The translations under genes and the position numbers were made by a program. A stretch of 64,000 nucleotides of DNA from Colletotrichum lupini (lineage: Eukaryota > Ascomycota > Sordariomycetes > Glomerellales > Glomerellaceae), in NCBI RefSeq assembly GCF_023278565.1, contig NC_064677.1:4402001-4466000 (forward strand), read 5' to 3'. Below the pieces are notes generated by a model. That model saw only the letters and a list, made by a program, of their open reading frames with translations, was not told the DNA's origin and ran no database searches. Each line of letters begins with the position of its first letter. Within the stretch, counting starts at the first letter, position 1. Below are positions 45,292-56,822 of the stretch, in pieces.

Positions 45292-47592
45292 GAGTAATCG
45301 ACTAGACATGCCGAACAAGACTTGGCTATGGTTGCTATGTCTACCGACCGAATGAGATCGTGGTAGGCGAGGTTCATCGGCGCCAAGGGACGGATGGTTA
45401 CAGGGGCTTCCACATGTGTTGGCGGTTGCGGTTTGCGAGATACTCTTATAGTGGCAATAACAGCGAATTTTCCAAAGGTAGACTTGTCATTACACACATT
45501 GAATAGCTGCATAGCATCGAGCTATTTAACGGGCTCAAAGGGGGTGGAGCTAAGCATTGCTGGCCGGGCAGTCTCGTCCTGTTCTCGCATGGGAGGAAGA
45601 ACCACAGAGAAATTGCAACTGTAAATGTGACGCCGATTTCTATAGTCACATGCTGCCATCTCAAAACAACGCCTCCCCGGCCAATGTTTCGACATAGATA
45701 CGTTCTAGTGTCTCCCACTCCATATTCCACGCCTATCTTTCTTATTTAGTCCATCTTTCTCATCATAACTTTCCTGGGCTTTCAAGTCATTATTTACAGC
45801 ATCACTCGCGCATAGGGGATTCACTTTTGATGATGACGATGGTCCAGACCATGACAGAGATCTAGACAAGGTAGACGGTAGGCTGTGATGTCACCACCAA
45901 CCTGCCACTGATAGATCCACCCACTGGCTTTCATCGAGCTCAGTAAGGTAAGTGTTGAAAATATGCTTCCAGTAAGATTAATTCCGTGAACAAACTGACG
46001 GCTATTGCCTACACGGGGAATTCACCAACCATGCAGAGCCACCGATAAAAGGCTTAGATATAGTTTCCTACTCCAGAACCGGTTCCATGTTGTGCCCGGG
46101 ATAAGACAAGCTTATCAGTCCGAGCCAAGCGAGCAATATCAGGGGCTGGACCGAATGCTCTCTTTCAGTTTCTAGATCCCCACAATCATGACACCTTGCC
46201 CAGGATCAGTGTTCAGAGGGAGCAACAAGCCCAACAGGACAGCAACGGGGTGGAATAGAAAACAATCCTTCAACCCTGTTTAACTTTCCCCGACTGATGA
46301 ACTCGGACTTGGCGACGGTACAACATGTCGAAGTTCGGCAGGCCACTTAGCGACCCTAGCCATTTATCTGATATATGAGGAACGGAACTACGCAGCTCAA
46401 CATATGCCAGTACTGAATATTTGACACGAGCACTAAACTCCACAAGTTTGCTGTGCAACGTCTAAGGCTCCAAACGAAGCATCATCAGAAAGGTCATGGT
46501 TGCAGCACGTGAGGGCTATGTCGTTTCGAGAGACAAATTTCTGTTGAAAATACCCGGACCTCCACGACAACGCAGTAACCCGAAAAAGGCAGCAAGAGGC
46601 TGATGGCCAGCACACAGGGTTGATTACCTATACGACTGAATGATCCTCAGGGAATCGCACAGAACCCATAATGTGACATCCGTTTCGGTGATGCTGACTT
46701 TGGAAAACGTCTCGAAGGTCGCTTACCTGACAGGAATTCGGCGAAGCCACCAAAGAACGCTCAGATAGAAGCACAGCCGTTGGGTGCTCAGTCATCTTTG
46801 CGCGTGGCTTTGACGCGGCTCTGCGTCTTGAAGTTGCCGGCCACGCCGTCATACGTAACGGCACAGCCCTCTCTACGGTTCGAAGTGATCAAAACGCAGG
46901 CCTGTGCCTCAGCCGAACGGCTCGTCCCATGACTTGGAGTCTTTCATGCAAGCTAGGCATTGGAATATTTTCCAGCATCAACGCCAGAACGACACCCACC
47001 CTCTCCCAAATAACAATTGATGTAATTGGGCGCTGACTGTCAAACCCAGAAGATCCTTAGGGCGCTGATTAACAGCACTAGCAGGCTATGTCGGCGGGGA
47101 AAAGGGAGCAAAGCGTATAGAAGTTGGGATCTGGTCATTGCAGTGTACTCCCGGTCCCAACATGTTCGTGATTTAGGTTTTAGGAACGCACTCTTACACT
47201 CCTGCGTTCCTGTGCTCCTGCTCGGCAGAGCGTCGAAAACCTAGTTGATCATATTGCGCGGTCATCTTCTCCCGATGTCCAATCAACATGTTGTGACGAA
47301 CAAGGCAATGCCAAGTTCCATCGCCGACGATCGTGATGATGGAACGAGACCATACGTCAGGGGCGGAGACCAAAAGGATGAGAAGAGGAACAATCACCAA
47401 AGACTCCTGATATGATACCTGTCTGTTCCACATATATAAGTGCTCACCACAACCGCGCTCAGAGATGAATGTGACCTTTACCATTCACACATTACAGTCA
47501 CAACGCAACGAGCCTCTTCGATAATTCCCATATACACCATCCCAGACTTCACTACACTACATAGTCTCTCAACATATTCATCATTGTTCAAA
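45292..47592. other. Intergenic, 2.3 kb without recognised genes
   Basis: Short frames on both strands only, none with a recognisable domain. A TATATAAG box at about 47433-47440 lies about 150 bp upstream of the CFEM start and is probably that gene's promoter. Confidence 0.55.
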
Positions 47593-47928
47593 ATGAAGAC
47601 ATCATTCATCGCAATCCTCGCTGCCGCCGCCGGCATGGCCATTGCTGACAGCCTTGACGTGCCCGACTGCGCAAAGCAGTGTGTCAACGATGACATCCAG
47701 AAGAGTGGCTGCGCTCAAGATCAGATCAAGGATTGCTACTGCCAAAAGGCCAATGTCAACTCACTTGTCAACTGCGTTAGCGGCGCCTGCAAAGACCAGA
47801 ACGACCTGATCAAGGCTGCTCAGGCTGCACAGAAGTCCTGTCCACAGCTCACTGGCGGTGGCTTCATCCCTGGTACAAACAATGGCGGTGGCAACAACAA
47901 CGGCGGTAACAACGGGGGAAAGAACTAG
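47593..47928 (+). CDS. Small secreted CFEM-domain protein
   Basis: A single exon encodes 111 aa. The signal peptide is MKTSFIAILAAAAGMAIAD (cleavage near residue 19). A CFEM module with eight cysteines follows (PDCAKQC, SGC, KDCYC, VNC, GAC, KSC). CFEM proteins are fungus-specific; some bind haem and act in iron uptake, others act at the cell surface or in host interaction. The C terminus is a Gly/Asn-rich tail (NNGGGNNNGGNNGGKN), with no GPI signal, so the protein is probably released or wall-associated. The start at 47593 follows TTCAAA and was chosen because the longer open frame upstream would bury the signal peptide. A TATATAAG box lies upstream. Confidence 0.88.
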   Translation: MKTSFIAILAAAAGMAIADSLDVPDCAKQCVNDDIQKSGCAQDQIKDCYCQKANVNSLVNCVSGACKDQNDLIKAAQAAQKSCPQLTGGGFIPGTNNGGGNNNGGNNGGKN

Positions 47929-48382
47929 GCTCCTCCAGAGTTGACTCGTTGATACAAACCGCCATGTATCGACCGGGTTTCTCTTTCAAAGCTACGGATT
48001 TGCTTTAAAACCTAAGATGGTGCTGTATGCATGAGAATCGTGCACAGTGTAAGGGGAGTTGTTGGGGAGCTACGTCTGGGAAGGATTTTTTTCTCGATGC
48101 TGGTGTTGTTGACAAGTTGCGGCCATGATCTTCGTACACATATGTACAATATCGCTGGTTAGTTAGGTAGATGAAATCCATTTCTCTTATGTTTTTGGGC
48201 AACCTTGTTTGCCTGCGGAGTGCCAAATGCCCTTGGCCATATGACAAGCTACACTTTGCATCAATGTGAATAGACAAGTATTACGGCGGCCTACAGTCTA
48301 TGTTAGTTGGCGTTGCCAGCTGCGAATATTGCTGTTGGTTGGGTATCGTGCATCCTGTAAACTACTGATCTCCTGATCTAAG
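47929..48382. other. Intergenic, convergent 3' ends
   Basis: These 454 bp lie between the CFEM gene and the mcp1-type gene. Nothing recognisable was seen. Confidence 0.6.
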
Positions 48383-49489
48383 TTACAAAAGTGGAATCTT
48401 GCTGTAAATATCATCATAAATCTTCCCAATCCATCCGTCCGTAGGGCCACCTCTTGCCACTATTCCCAGTCCGCCGGCGGCCCAGATGCCGGCCGCAGCC
48501 ACAGCGGCGCCGTGAAGCGCCCACCACGCTCTTCTTTTCCGCCGTCGTACCTTTTTGTCTATCACATTGTGTCCACTACCACTCCACCCCATAGCCGTTG
48601 GCGCCAGGCCCAGCCATTTTGCTGCGCCCCAAATCATATGTCCGCAGCCTATTGCGAGAAGACCGGTGTATGCAATCCACGAGATGATGGGATGTCGAGC
48701 AAACCCATGCGAAACGAAGCCCAAGCCAATGTTCGAGCTATCGCCGTCAACTTGAAGGGGAAGGATCCGATTAATGCCTGCGTGAGCAGCGAGAAGAACC
48801 GTGAAAACGTAGCCGGAGATAGATATGTAGCTGACGGACGGCCATATCCTGCTAGCGGAGTTGACGCTATTGTAGGTCAAGGTTCGTGATGTTTTGCCGG
48901 TCTGGGCTCGATACAAGGCGTACATGCCAGGTGTGTTGCCTCCATAACGCTTTAGGTTCTGAGATCTGCGAACTAGGCGGAGAGCGAATCCAGAGGCAAT
49001 GTGTGCAACGATGGGCAACGCTACGAGAATTGGCTCCGTAAGAGATGTTTGGTAAATCTCCCTCGAAAGTAGCAGGTATGCCTCGGAAGCTGGGACTGAT
49101 CGCGCAAACAGTGGTATTATCGAGGTGTTGACGACGTGGAGTGATGTGAAAACTGGTACTAGGTAGGAAGAGAACTTCTGGATCCGTGTTACTAGAAGGT
49201 TTGTACGCATTAGCCAATACAACTTGCAATTGAAGGTAGCAGGTTCTGTCGCTGCATTCGCATTCGGCAACTTACGGTAGAAGATAGCGCTGTGACCGCT
49301 GCCGCTTAATCCGGGCGCAGAAGAGGTTGATCTGAGAGAGCCAATGCTATCCTCTAGGGCATCTTCAGGCAGAGGAGGAAGATCTTTATCAACGTCCGCC
49401 GGTGGCGTCTCGATTGGGGATGGGTCTAGTTGAAGGAGCGATATAAGAGTCTCTTCCGACGGTTTCGAGTGAAGAGATCTGGACTCCAT
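48383..49489 (-). CDS. mcp1: Mcp1-type mitochondrial membrane protein (DUF1691)
   Basis: Exons are 49489-49276 and 49191-48383 (340 aa). The intron is 84 nt, in frame and without a stop, so the unspliced frame is also open. Removing it restores HSAIFYLTRIQKFSSYLVPV, the family pattern, and deletes an unlikely RKLPNANAA segment. The N-terminal 70 residues are polar and Pro-rich. Five hydrophobic segments follow in two similar halves (DUF1691/MCP1_TM repeats): YLVPVFTSLHVVNTSIIPLF, EPILVALPIVAHIASGFAL, YISISGYVFTVLLAAHAGIN, IAYTGLLAIGCGHMIWGAAK and HGAAVAAAGIWAAGGLGIV. In yeast Mcp1 is a mitochondrial outer-membrane protein linked to lipid balance and contacts with Vps13. Divergent from the C2H2 gene. 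Confidence 0.82.
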   Translation of the reverse strand: MESRSLHSKPSEETLISLLQLDPSPIETPPADVDKDLPPLPEDALEDSIGSLRSTSSAPGLSGSGHSAIFYRKLPNANAATEPATFNCKLYWLMRTNLLVTRIQKFSSYLVPVFTSLHVVNTSIIPLFARSVPASEAYLLLSREIYQTSLTEPILVALPIVAHIASGFALRLVRRSQNLKRYGGNTPGMYALYRAQTGKTSRTLTYNSVNSASRIWPSVSYISISGYVFTVLLAAHAGINRILPLQVDGDSSNIGLGFVSHGFARHPIISWIAYTGLLAIGCGHMIWGAAKWLGLAPTAMGWSGSGHNVIDKKVRRRKRRAWWALHGAAVAAAGIWAAGGLGIVARGGPTDGWIGKIYDDIYSKIPLL

Positions 49490-50004
49490 AGCTACGCAAG
49501 CGCCGGCACGACCGAGACCGGTCTTTGGAAGCAGAATATGTGCAATTTGAAATCGAGCTGTACAGATTAGAGAATTGAGACTTGGAAGGTGAAGTTAGAA
49601 ATGTCGGCCTCCAAATTGTCAAACTGGGCAGCTGATCAATCCTCGGAACGTCATAGGTTGACGTTGCAAGGGCGGCAGCACTTGCCAGTTCCCGCGTCCG
49701 AGCCTGCAGGTTTAGTGGGCCTGGCGTCAATCCGGAGAGCCGCAAGACCTTCTTCACCTACGGCAGCAAGGTACCTTACCCAGGTAAAGGTACGGAGTAC
49801 CTCGGGTATGTGTAATGTTCAGGGCGTGCTGCGACTCCCCACACAACGTTGTGGGTCTAAGTTGCTGGGACTTCGGGAACCTGCGAGCTTGGTAACATCT
49901 CAGCCAGGACTCCAAAAATACGCTGATAGCATTTCCCCATACCGACCATCACATATTCCCGTTGCGCCTGACCGGTAGCTCTTCGCTACCTTAATCCCAC
50001 AAAC
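49490..50004. promoter_or_regulatory. Divergent promoter, mcp1-type gene / C2H2 gene
   Basis: These 515 bp contain one copy of the 9-mer TACGGAGTA (49791-49799). No TATA box is obvious. Confidence 0.5.
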
Positions 50005-50573
50005 ATGCCTCCGGTAAGAGAACTTCTAGTTTCTCTCTCTGCTTGACCAAACTTCTAATTCTACATGCGCTTGCCCAGCGACACCAAACACTGCCCCCGG
50101 CGCAGACCGCAGCCGCCCGCGAAGCCCTGCAATCATTCTATTGCAGCCTCTGTTCGAAAGGATACTCTCGCATGAACGATTACGAGGCGCACCTTAGTAG
50201 CTATGACCACAGCCATAAACAACGTCTCAAAGACATGAAGGCTATGGTTCGCGATCCGAACGCCGGCGCCCGAGCTCGGAAGGCTGAAGCCAGGGCGGAT
50301 GGCCTTGTCAGCATCAAGCTCGCCAACAACGAGCAGCCGCAGCAGTCTACGACAGGCGGAGGACTCAAGAAGGGCGGCTTCAAGAAGTCAGGTTTCAAAT
50401 CGGCATTCGCCCTCGTCGATGCCCCAAACGCGCTAGACGCCCCGAGATCAAAAGTCGGCCAAGCCCTAGAGGCAGACAGACTTGCGAACGCACGCGAACG
50501 GGATGTCCTGATTGAGAGCGATACCGACGACGAAGACTACGAACCTTACGACCCGAAATACCCCACCGAGTGA
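50005..50573 (+). CDS. Small C2H2 zinc-finger protein, 167 aa
   Basis: The first exon is only nine bases (50005-50013, Met-Pro-Pro) and the second is 50079-50573. The donor GTAAGA and acceptor TTGCCCAG keep the frame, giving MPPRHQTLPPAQTAAAREAL. One C2H2 finger (FYCSLCSKGYSRMNDYEAHL ... SSYDHSHKQR, with HKQRLKDMK after it) resembles the GPATCH8/ZNF804-type finger thought to bind RNA or nucleic acid in the nucleus. A Lys/Gly-rich stretch (GGGLKKGGFKKSGFKSAF) and an acidic tail (ESDTDDEDYEPYDPKY) follow. Its role is not known. A splicing-related role is possible, by similarity to that finger type only. Confidence 0.8.
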
Positions 50574-50877
50574 AAGCTCAAGCCAAACGCACGACAAACA
50601 TCATGCGCAATAGAGCCGGCTAGAGCTTGAAAGGACACAGGAGTAGCTTAAGGCAATGAGGCGTTTCGACAATATTTCCATTCTATATGGGCTCACAATG
50701 TCATGTGGCGAAACCTGGAACTATCACTCAGCTCTCACATTGCTAGCCACTGCTTAGCCTCGCATCCTCGAGGAACTCTCGGAGATAAAATCGTGTTAGG
50801 GAGGTCACGATCGGTCAATTGTACTCAACGCGGCGGGAATGCGATGGCTCATTTTCGGCCGTTCCTTCGCAGCCAGT
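50574..50877. other. Intergenic, convergent 3' ends
   Basis: About 300 bp lie between the C2H2 gene and the transcription factor gene. Nothing recognisable was seen. Confidence 0.6.
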
Positions 50878-53640
50878 CTAGTTGAACTGGGTTAGGTCTT
50901 CTTCAAGCAATCCCATCATGTACTGGCTACCCGAAAACCAGTTGCCCAGTTGAGCAGTTTGAAGGGTAGGCTGCGACATATCGCTAGTATCCATGCCCTG
51001 AGCAGGATACACCGTGGGCGGGAATCCCAACGCGCTCAGGTAGACATCGAATTCGTCGTTGATGGGGCCGCGTTCATTTGATTGCTGGGATCTGCTCTCC
51101 ACGTATAGAGTCGCCACGTTACAGAGCATTGAACAGAGCTGGTGAAGCTTCTCTACAGGCTCCGACATGGCGCATGCGGGTCGAAGTGAAGCGACGAACT
51201 CATTAAGCTTCTTGAGGTCGCCAGCGTTGGAAGTGTCAATGACGTGACAGAAAAGGACGAAGAAGGGCGTGAAAGGCGTGAGGAGAATTGCCCTGCGTAG
51301 GAGTCAGCATGGATCGTAATAGTCTACTGCTTCGACTAACCAGTGAATATAGACTGCTTTAAGATGCCGCCCTTCCTCGGCAATTCTCTGCATGCATTCA
51401 AGGTGTAGCTGCATGGCAAATCGTGCCGTGTCTATACATTCCTGAGAAAACCGTGTTGGCGAACCTTCGGGCGCTGGCAACGCCCTGTAGATGAGAGTCA
51501 ACGTGGACTGAAATGTCAGTTCGTCGCCTCGCAGGTGTATGTCCAAGATAGACGATGCGTTGAGGGCCTTGAGACCGAAGAGAGCCTGCTCCCGCACATG
51601 CGACGCAGCGGCCATGATCGTCTTTTGTTCATTTTCCAGGCGACGCACGGTCTCGATGCGCTCTTCTTGCGACTGGCCCAGAGCAAGTGGACTGTATCTG
51701 CCATGCAGGTTAGCTTGATATCCTGTCTCGTTGAGATAGTGGAGTCAAACAATTGTTCATAAACGCGGTGTTGGATCTCAGCCTGCTTGATCCACGTTGT
51801 TATGATGAGACCCCATGGATCCGCAACCATGGTGTTGTCGACCCGCCGCGGCAAGGTGACGTCCCAGTCCTGGATGACCGATGCTCTCCCCGTTCTCAGA
51901 GACAATGTTTTGTCGAGCATGTACACATGCCAGAACAAGAGGGTCTTGATGTCTCTAGGTCCGGCACTCTCGCTCCTCACTTGCGATACGCGGTGGTAAC
52001 CAAGCGTCTGACACAAGCTTGCAGCAGTGGATGTGAAAAGCCACGCGAGCGACGCTTTAGATACATCCACAGCATAAACGGCCTACAGTCGCTGTCAGCT
52101 GTATCGTCTACAAACAAGCACAGCAAGACCTTTTACGGACCGCCAGGAGCAAGGCTTCTATGCTTTCGACCTTTGCAGGGAGCATCAAAGGCAAGGAAGC
52201 TAGCGCCATTTCTAGATTGCTCTGGCACATATGTTGGTACCTCTCAAACTCTTCGCGCGCGGTCGCATCCGATGCTAGGTATGCTTGTTCCATGAACAAG
52301 TAGAAGAGCGCCCCATTCACTATGATGAAGGTGGTATCAGCAAAGTTGTCGGTGCAGAAGTACACTCTCCGGCAGAGCTCGGCCAGGTCATCAACATCGA
52401 GGAAAGAGCATGCGAGTGAGAATATGCTAGGGGGAGAAACTATTCTCATGTCAGTCTGTTGAACTCTGAAGATTAGGAATGAGAGGACCTTTCATATGCT
52501 TGAGCAAAGCAACGACGGCGTTCATCGGCGGCATGGGCAATTCAGGTAGACCTCCTGGAGGAAGCGGCTGATGCGTACGGAACCGAAAATCTCGATTGGA
52601 AGAGGCCTTGCTCTGCATAGCGACGATATGCCGGAGGGAAGAGAGCGCAACTTGCATGTTGGGCGCCACGTCCTGGAGCGATGTCCTCTGCACGGCGTTT
52701 TCGATAAAGTCGCTGGCAAACATGGTGTGGGCAGTCAGAGAGAGGTCGCCCTCGAAAGCCGAATCCGAATCTGCACCGTCATGGGATAGGACAGAAGCAT
52801 CCCCGATGGTCGAGGCTGAGGGCGTCGTATGTCTGGCCCTAGTGGCATCCCATGAATGACCACCTACACCAGGAGGGTTGTTGCTGAGGCTCCGCAGGAG
52901 CTCCTCGATATTCGAAAGTCGTTCCTCGATGAGATCAATCTTTTTCTCGCTAGTTATGGCAATATCAACATTGGCTTTTTGCTCCGTCAGATTTCGCGAG
53001 CCCAGTGGTATCAGGGAGCCGTGTTGGTGAACACAAGACAATGAATTGATCTGAGAGTGAGGGATATGAAGTGAGGTAGAGAACTTAGGGAGGGGACAAA
53101 GAAAGGCGAGGTGGATGGCGTACTATCGAAGAGAAATGAGCACGCGATGTCTCTGCTCCTTCGGCTTCTGACCAACACCGTTTGAGCTGCAGGAGCGTTG
53201 AGTTATACGGCAGTTGGAACATGGCGAACTCTTATCACAACGGATCTGTAGCACAAAGCCAAAACGTGTTCTTGTCAGCAAATCCGGACTCTCAATTTAA
53301 CGCGTGGGCTATATCTCCTTGGCACAAGGCAGTTGGGGGGAGGAGGGGCAACAGAGGGCAGGAAGAATGCTCTGCTTGGAGGGTACAGTTTCGATCGAGG
53401 GCTGGCCAAGGGACAGACACGAGCGGTATTGGGGGGACCAACTTTACGGCTGCGACATTGATCACACTAGACGACAAAGAATTAAAGTCAGTATTTGATT
53501 CTAGTGGACGAGGTTTTACTGGTGAGAAAGAGGTCCGATGGATCGTGTGAAGCAAAATAGTCTGAATATGGATGTATGTGACATACAGCTCGACGGAGGC
53601 CCTGGTCATCGGGGCCCGCGGACCGGGAATCGGAATCCAT
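50878..53640 (-). CDS. Zn2Cys6 fungal transcription factor with Fungal_trans domain, 687 aa
   Basis: Eight exons on the minus strand: 53640-53587, 53466-53443, 53245-53124, 52949-52489, 52439-52141, 52082-51751, 51697-51341 and 51292-50878. The spliced N terminus gives a full zinc cluster with C-x2-C-x6-C-x5-C-x2-C-x6-C spacing: CDQCRSRKIRCDKSSPCSNC, then RITQRSC. The usual linker and coiled coil follow (KPKEQRHRVLISLRYEKKID, then LIEERLSNIEELL). The middle holds the Fungal_trans (PF04082) fold: LCRRVYFCTDNF, LGYHRVSQV and LLFWHVYMLDKTLSLRTGR. Such proteins bind CGG-containing DNA and regulate metabolic or stress genes; the target here is unknown. Each intron restores frame and family sequence. 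The 24-nt second exon (53466-53443) codes for only eight residues. It lies in a region with no cluster genes beside it, so a specific role cannot be read from context. Confidence 0.85.
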
Positions 53641-56600
53641 GTTCATAGAGAACAACGCAGACCCAACACTGCAGCGTGCCTAAGCCGTGCTTTGCGGCGG
53701 TGTGTGCCAGTGTGCGTCAAGGTCCTCTCTGAACTATTGGCCAAGGCAGGGCCCGTAAGGAGGGCGCTGCAGGACAGTAGTTAAATGGTCTCGGAAACCG
53801 AGAACTTAGGCGACTAGAGGAGACAACGGGAACGCTTGTTATATCGGAGGTGCAGTTGCCTTTCGATACCTCCTTCAGAATGAGAGCGAATGAGTTGCAC
53901 TACGGGTGGTTGGCAAGCAAGAGGTGATCAGTTGAGAGGGATGTGGAGTGAATAGAACCGACAGTATGGTGGTAGTCTAGGTCTGGATAATGGACACTGG
54001 GGAACGAGTATCCGTCCCTAGGGGGTCCGTGAAAGGGGGCTCACAAAGAGCCAGCGAGTGTTAGAAGGTTTAAGAGAAGAGCGTGGGGGATGGAGAGAAG
54101 GTGTGTTTGTGTGTGGGAGGAGATGGGAGGAGAATAAACTATGAATCGAAATGCGGCAAAGGCAACGGCAATGCAGGTATGGGAAGCGATAAATGAGCTT
54201 ATTTCATCGATCTTTGGCTTGAACAACGTAGCTGTGGCAGTGTAGCTCGATTAGATAATTCTGGAACTGTTGAGCCTGGTAGGAGATAGAACTGACGGCC
54301 TAGGCTGGTGGACCGGGATTGATATTTGGATGAATGTGAGGCTGAGGTTTGAGGTCTCTTAGTGTAAAGTGAGTATCGGCGTTCTGTGCGGTAAGATAGT
54401 TGAGAACGTGCAAGGCTCGCTAGCGACCCCTCTCTGCAATAAGTATCTATTTACTGGGTAAGCGTGGTAAGGTAGGAAGGTAGGTAATCACAAGTTGGGC
54501 ACGGTTAGTACGAAATACATTGCATTGCGCAATCCTGGCTAGGCGGACCTAGACGGCCAATGAAATAGGTCCAGTTCAGGACGTGCTACCTGGACTACCT
54601 ACCTACGTAAAGCAGTACTTGAAAGACACCACCTTCTCTCATTGCCCGTATACGGTAGACATACGGATACCCATATGCCGAGTAAGAATATCCGTACAAG
54701 TCTTCCCTTTTAGTGAAGCGACAGAATATCCTGGAGACAAGGGTCGAATGCACTAGTTTCCATGCTTGACTCGCTATCCGCACATGCACTTGGGCACTTT
54801 GTATGGGCTGAGGTATTCCACTGCCGTACGATATGGCATTGCAGTAAGGTATACCAGAGGTAGATTGGCTTATGGCCTCGATGTTGAGGCAAATTGCTGT
54901 GTACATACATAGTACAAGCATGCTGCCGTACCCGCACGATTACTGATACCTACCTTACTCTCCGTACGTGTCAAGGTCTTAGTCCACGGTGAATGATGGT
55001 AAAGACCTGTCGGCAGCTTTACCGAGCCCGACCTGCCCCCTTCTATGATGGGCTGCGGGCCGACTTTATGGCATGTACCTAAATACGTCTCGGGCATCCG
55101 CGGATGCCATCACTCAGTCACCACCTTATTGTTTCTCTATACAGTGGTGAACAAGGTATTCCGTCAGGCGGTCTCTGTCGGGAAGCCAAAACAACCTGCA
55201 TTACCTTAAGATGTAGCTCGAAATTTCTTTCCCGCAATCATTCCGTGCTCTTCCCTTCCCCTAAGCTTTCGCCTGTGCTTCAAGCGTCGGCACGCTAGCT
55301 AGGTACCCTAGCTTACCGAAAATCTTCATCAGCCGATCTTTTTCAGATCCCATCCATCATCTTCACCCCGTCCAGCAGAATCCAGTTGAAGCCGAGAACA
55401 CCCCACCTCGTCCGAGCTGCTCGCTCTCCCGTCAATTTCGGCGACCTCCACTTGCAGTGCGTTTTGAATCATTCAAGAGAGGTTCGTCACACTATCCGCA
55501 CACAGCCCCATCGCTGTCTCAGAACTCTCTTCGCGCAAGCAAGGCATCCGCACGTCGTGCGTTTTGCACTGCAGTCTGGCCGTGCGCAGCTCCGGCGTTC
55601 AATTCACAGAGTCTTCGCTGCCAGTGCCCGAATTGGAACCTTCTGTGCTTGAATCGACGTGAGGTATACCTGAGGTACGTGTGCCTCCTTGTACGGACAC
55701 TATAGTGCTAGTAAAGGGCACGGGATAATCGACTAGGAATGCGGCAAGAACGCGGCTGCCCGCCCCGATTGCCCAGCTCCGGCAGACCCACCAGACGGAC
55801 CACCTGCAGAAAGGGCCGGCAATCCAGGCCCAACTAACACCTTGTCTTGCCTGAACCAAGAGTAAGTAGGTATTATACAGTAGAATCGCCAATCGATTCT
55901 ACCTTACACGACGTTGGCACCAAATCTCTATGGATCGCCTCGTCGGAATCTTCCGAGTCCCTCTTTCGGGACTTGCAAGTCCATGAGAAACTTGACTGAT
56001 GAATGATTGATAGTTCACAGTACCTTGGCATACCACTCCTGAATCCGATCTGCCACAGCCATGGGCACTGGCAAGGCCTCTATATGGTTTCTGATATTCC
56101 CAGTTGTAGACCCAGGCCAGGCCTCGATCTTGGCATACACGATGTAAGTTTCAGACCAATAGCATCAGTGAGTCAAGTCTTGAATAGGTAAGAGACCTAG
56201 TTGCGTGATTGAGAGTCTTTGTTGAGGAAAGCACTACGAGGAAGGCATTATAAATAAGTACCTAATGCTCTTCAACCTGCCCAATCGCGATACCATGATG
56301 CTAGGAGACAATCCCTCAAGGGTCATCACCAAGTTTGCCCAAGTACCTAATCATACTTCCTTCCGCCTCAAAGGGTGTCATATGAGCTTTGAGATTCCAA
56401 GCAGAGCCACATTCAAATGATACGCAGCCCTTGATGTAAGCGATGGGGAGTCTGGACATTTTAGAAACGAACTAATAGTTCGGGACACTATATGATCGAG
56501 GTTAAGATATCGTGGGGGAGCGGCAGGCCTACCGCCTCGGGCGTGCACAGGCCCTCGGTTTGAGCTTTATCTTATCTCTTATCGGGCAGTGACCGCGCCT

Positions 56601-56822
56601 TTTGCCTGGGTACCTTACCTACCTTAGTGGCTCTGATCAGTGACCATTAATAATACCGCCTTAGCACTTCGTCCTCATGTTTGATGGGGACCTCACCGTC
56701 ACCGAGCACCATGATCACCACTGAAGACGCACCTTTCGCTCATTCTAGTTTTGACTAGAGGACGTCTTGAACAACAAGACATGTAAGGCAGCTCTGGGCA
56801 AGCCTTTTGCTCGATTTCGAAA
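53641..56822. other. Intergenic, 3.2 kb without recognised genes
   Basis: This stretch includes the transcription-factor promoter and the promoter of the F-box gene. Only short frames are present; the best (55386-55652) opens directly after a pyrimidine-rich stretch and has no recognised domain. GGTAGGTA-type runs occur at 54480 and 54600. Confidence 0.5.

Noticed and set aside
51516..51690. Continuation of the transcription-factor exon through ASRKKSASRPC
   Set aside because: This is intron read-through. A GTTTGA donor and GGCAG acceptor remove 53 nt and restore YEQLYSPLALGQSQEER, the family sequence.
53042..53640. Reading the transcription factor as starting at 53041 (MSCVHQHGSL), with SCVHQ as the last zinc-cluster cysteine
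   Set aside because: That frame has no ATG before the coiled coil. Two upstream introns and a CTAG acceptor give a complete, correctly spaced zinc cluster joined to YEKKID, which is a better family match.
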